Assembly (NCBI GenBank): GCA_902493155.1
Contig: CABUOE010000148.1
Span: 1 to 5,773, forward strand
DNA length: 5,773 nt
Reading direction: 5' to 3'
Source of the DNA: an uncultured Eubacteriales bacterium
GTDB taxonomy: Bacteria > Bacillota > Clostridia > Oscillospirales > Ruminococcaceae
How positions within the stretch are numbered: the first letter of the stretch is position 1; the number at the start of each line of letters is the position of its first letter. Below are positions 4,589 to 5,773 of this stretch, in pieces. Both the position numbers and the translations under genes were made by a program. Below the pieces are notes generated by a model. It was not told the origin of the DNA, searched no databases, and was given only the letters and a program-made list of their open reading frames with translations.

Positions 4589-5773
4589 TTGAAAAAGATT
4601 CTGAAAAAATCTGTGGCCGTGTCGCTGGTACTTGCAGCGGCTCTGTCCCTGCCCATGACGGCAAACGCCGACTGGGTGCAGAACGGCAGCCAGTGGAGCT
4701 ATACCGAAAACGGCTCTACGGTGCAAAACGGCTGGAAACAAATCAGCGGCAAATGGTATTACTTTAAAAACGGCATTATGCAGACCGGCTGGCTCAAAGA
4801 CGGCAGCACCTGGTATTACCTTCAGGGCAGCGGCGCCATGAAAACCGGCTGGCTCTTAAACGGCGGCAAATGGTACTACTTAAACGCCGACGGAAGCATG
4901 AAAACCGGTTGGCTCAAGGCATCGGGCGAATGGTATTTTATGAACTCGAGCGGCGTCATGCAGACGAGCCTCATCCAGGTGGACGGCGTCAACTACGATA
5001 TGGGCACCGACGGCAAAATGAAGGAGACCACCCCGACGGGCTATCCCTACTACGCCTATAACAGAAACGGCAACACGGTCGAGATGGTCCTGCCCAAAAA
5101 GAATGGCCAAACCGCTACCCTCAACCTCTGGGAAGGTATGAGCCTCAAAATGATGGCCCAGCGCCTAAACGACAAAGGCGTCTGCCGCTACGAGGACTTT
5201 TTGAAGGCGGTAAACACCCTGAAACCGGACTTCCCCTTCAACAGCGAAATTCCCAGCAATGTATTTTACCGTTACGAGGGCTACCTCTTCCCCGACATCT
5301 ATGAGTTCTATCTCTACGAAGACGCCGAGACCGTCGTCAAAAAGATGATGGACAACTTCGAGAAAAAGATGACGGACGATCTGGTTTCCCGGATTAAGGC
5401 TTCCGGCCGCAGCTTCAACGAAGTATTGACACTGGCTTCCATCGTCCAGGGCGAGGCGGGCGACCAGGTGAATATGAGAAAAGTGGCCCAGGTGTTCATC
5501 AACCGGCTCAATAATCCTACCACATTCCCGAAACTCCAGGCCAACCCCACCACCAACTACGCCAATCAGGTGATCTTAGCCGCTAACCCTAATGCGACGA
5601 GCCTTGCCGCCGCCTATGACACCTATCAGACCAATGGCCTCCCCCTCGGCCCCATCAACAACCCGGGCCTCATGGCCATCGAAGCGGTTCTCAATCCAGA
5701 CACCTCGGTAGAGGACTATTTCTTCTGCACCGATAAGGTGACCAAGGAATTCTACTACGCGAAAACCTGGGAA
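4589..5773 (+). CDS. mltG: Secreted GW-repeat cell-wall-binding protein fused to an MltG/YceG endolytic transglycosylase domain (partial)
   Basis: MltG-type enzymes cut nascent glycan strands of peptidoglycan outside the membrane. The open frame gives 395 residues and continues past the right edge. Residues 1-27 look like a signal peptide with an ANA-D cleavage site. Residues 29-145 hold GW cell-wall-binding repeats of about 20 residues: four good units beginning GW at 48, 67, 87 and 107, plus degenerate units on each side. The MltG part starts near 177: TLNLWEGMSLKMMAQRLNDKG (LysM-like subdomain), EGYLFPDIYEF (230-240), LASIVQGEAGD with E289 as the likely catalytic Glu, VFINRL (302-307), QANPTTNY, and GLPLGPINNPGLMAIEAVLNP (350-370). 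Only a few residues are probably missing. TTG 4589 is preferred because AGAAAGGA lies 8 nt upstream; the in-frame ATG 4580 overlaps that site. Typical MltG proteins keep an N-terminal membrane anchor and lack GW repeats. Here the repeats would supply wall attachment. Confidence 0.92.
   Translation, partial: MKKILKKSVAVSLVLAAALSLPMTANADWVQNGSQWSYTENGSTVQNGWKQISGKWYYFKNGIMQTGWLKDGSTWYYLQGSGAMKTGWLLNGGKWYYLNADGSMKTGWLKASGEWYFMNSSGVMQTSLIQVDGVNYDMGTDGKMKETTPTGYPYYAYNRNGNTVEMVLPKKNGQTATLNLWEGMSLKMMAQRLNDKGVCRYEDFLKAVNTLKPDFPFNSEIPSNVFYRYEGYLFPDIYEFYLYEDAETVVKKMMDNFEKKMTDDLVSRIKASGRSFNEVLTLASIVQGEAGDQVNMRKVAQVFINRLNNPTTFPKLQANPTTNYANQVILAANPNATSLAAAYDTYQTNGLPLGPINNPGLMAIEAVLNPDTSVEDYFFCTDKVTKEFYYAKTWE
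4730..4966 (+). repeat. Tandem GW-repeat coding units
   Basis: Four in-frame units of about 57-60 bp each encode GW...G.WYY(F/L)...G.M.T. At DNA level the ACCGGCTGGCTC-like and AAATGGTA(T/C)TA-like segments recur, so the units probably arose by tandem duplication and could recombine. They form the wall-binding domain of the MltG fusion. Confidence 0.85.

Noticed and set aside
4730..4966. Tandem repeat that might be a CRISPR or DNA satellite
   Set aside because: The period of about 60 bp is in frame and explained by GW repeats; there are no conserved repeat-spacer units.

Overview
The window looks like chromosomal DNA from a moderately GC-rich anaerobic Firmicute, most likely in the Clostridia (Oscillospiraceae-like). 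The signs are AGGAGG-type ribosome binding sites, sigma-A promoters (TTGCCA/TATAAT, TTGACT/TAAAAT), compact intrinsic terminators, GW-type cell-wall-binding repeats and a ferredoxin-type membrane protein. The taxonomic placement is inference; there is no rRNA or other marker here.

Layout. (1) Positions 1-1086, minus strand: the first 362 codons of an adenine deaminase (ade), cut off by the left edge. Its promoter (1323-1295) starts a leader of about 200 nt that can fold into a pseudoknot plus a long hairpin, a riboswitch-like arrangement I cannot assign to a known class. (2) Positions 1477-2178, plus strand: a divergent, monocistronic gene for an orotate-phosphoribosyltransferase-like protein, ending at a clear terminator (2196-2226). 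Its annotated start collides with its own promoter, and the best SD/ATG is out of frame, so a frameshift near the start is suspected. (3) Positions 2227-2585: non-coding DNA with two DnaA-box-like repeats, a mirror-ordered A-rich pentamer array, and a hairpin-rich leader. (4) Positions 2586-4000: a two-gene operon of a polytopic 4Fe-4S membrane protein (NapH/CcoG/YccM-like) and a small HAD phosphatase. A bidirectional terminator at 4014-4079 ends it. (5) Positions 4091-4426, minus strand: a short open frame whose last ~58 codons look like the C-terminal end of a MATE transporter, probably a gene remnant. (6) Positions 4589-5773, plus strand, running off the right edge: a secreted protein with GW cell-wall-binding repeats fused to an MltG/YceG endolytic transglycosylase domain, behind a promoter and a structured leader of about 180 nt.

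No single pathway ties the genes together. Adenine deaminase and the phosphoribosyltransferase both touch nucleobase metabolism. The 4Fe-4S/HAD pair is a separate unit of unknown role. The MltG fusion belongs to peptidoglycan metabolism. The least explained content is RNA-level: three leaders (ade, 4Fe-4S operon, MltG fusion) contain inverted repeats that their coding sequences do not explain. No CRISPR array, tRNA, rRNA or intact mobile element was seen.
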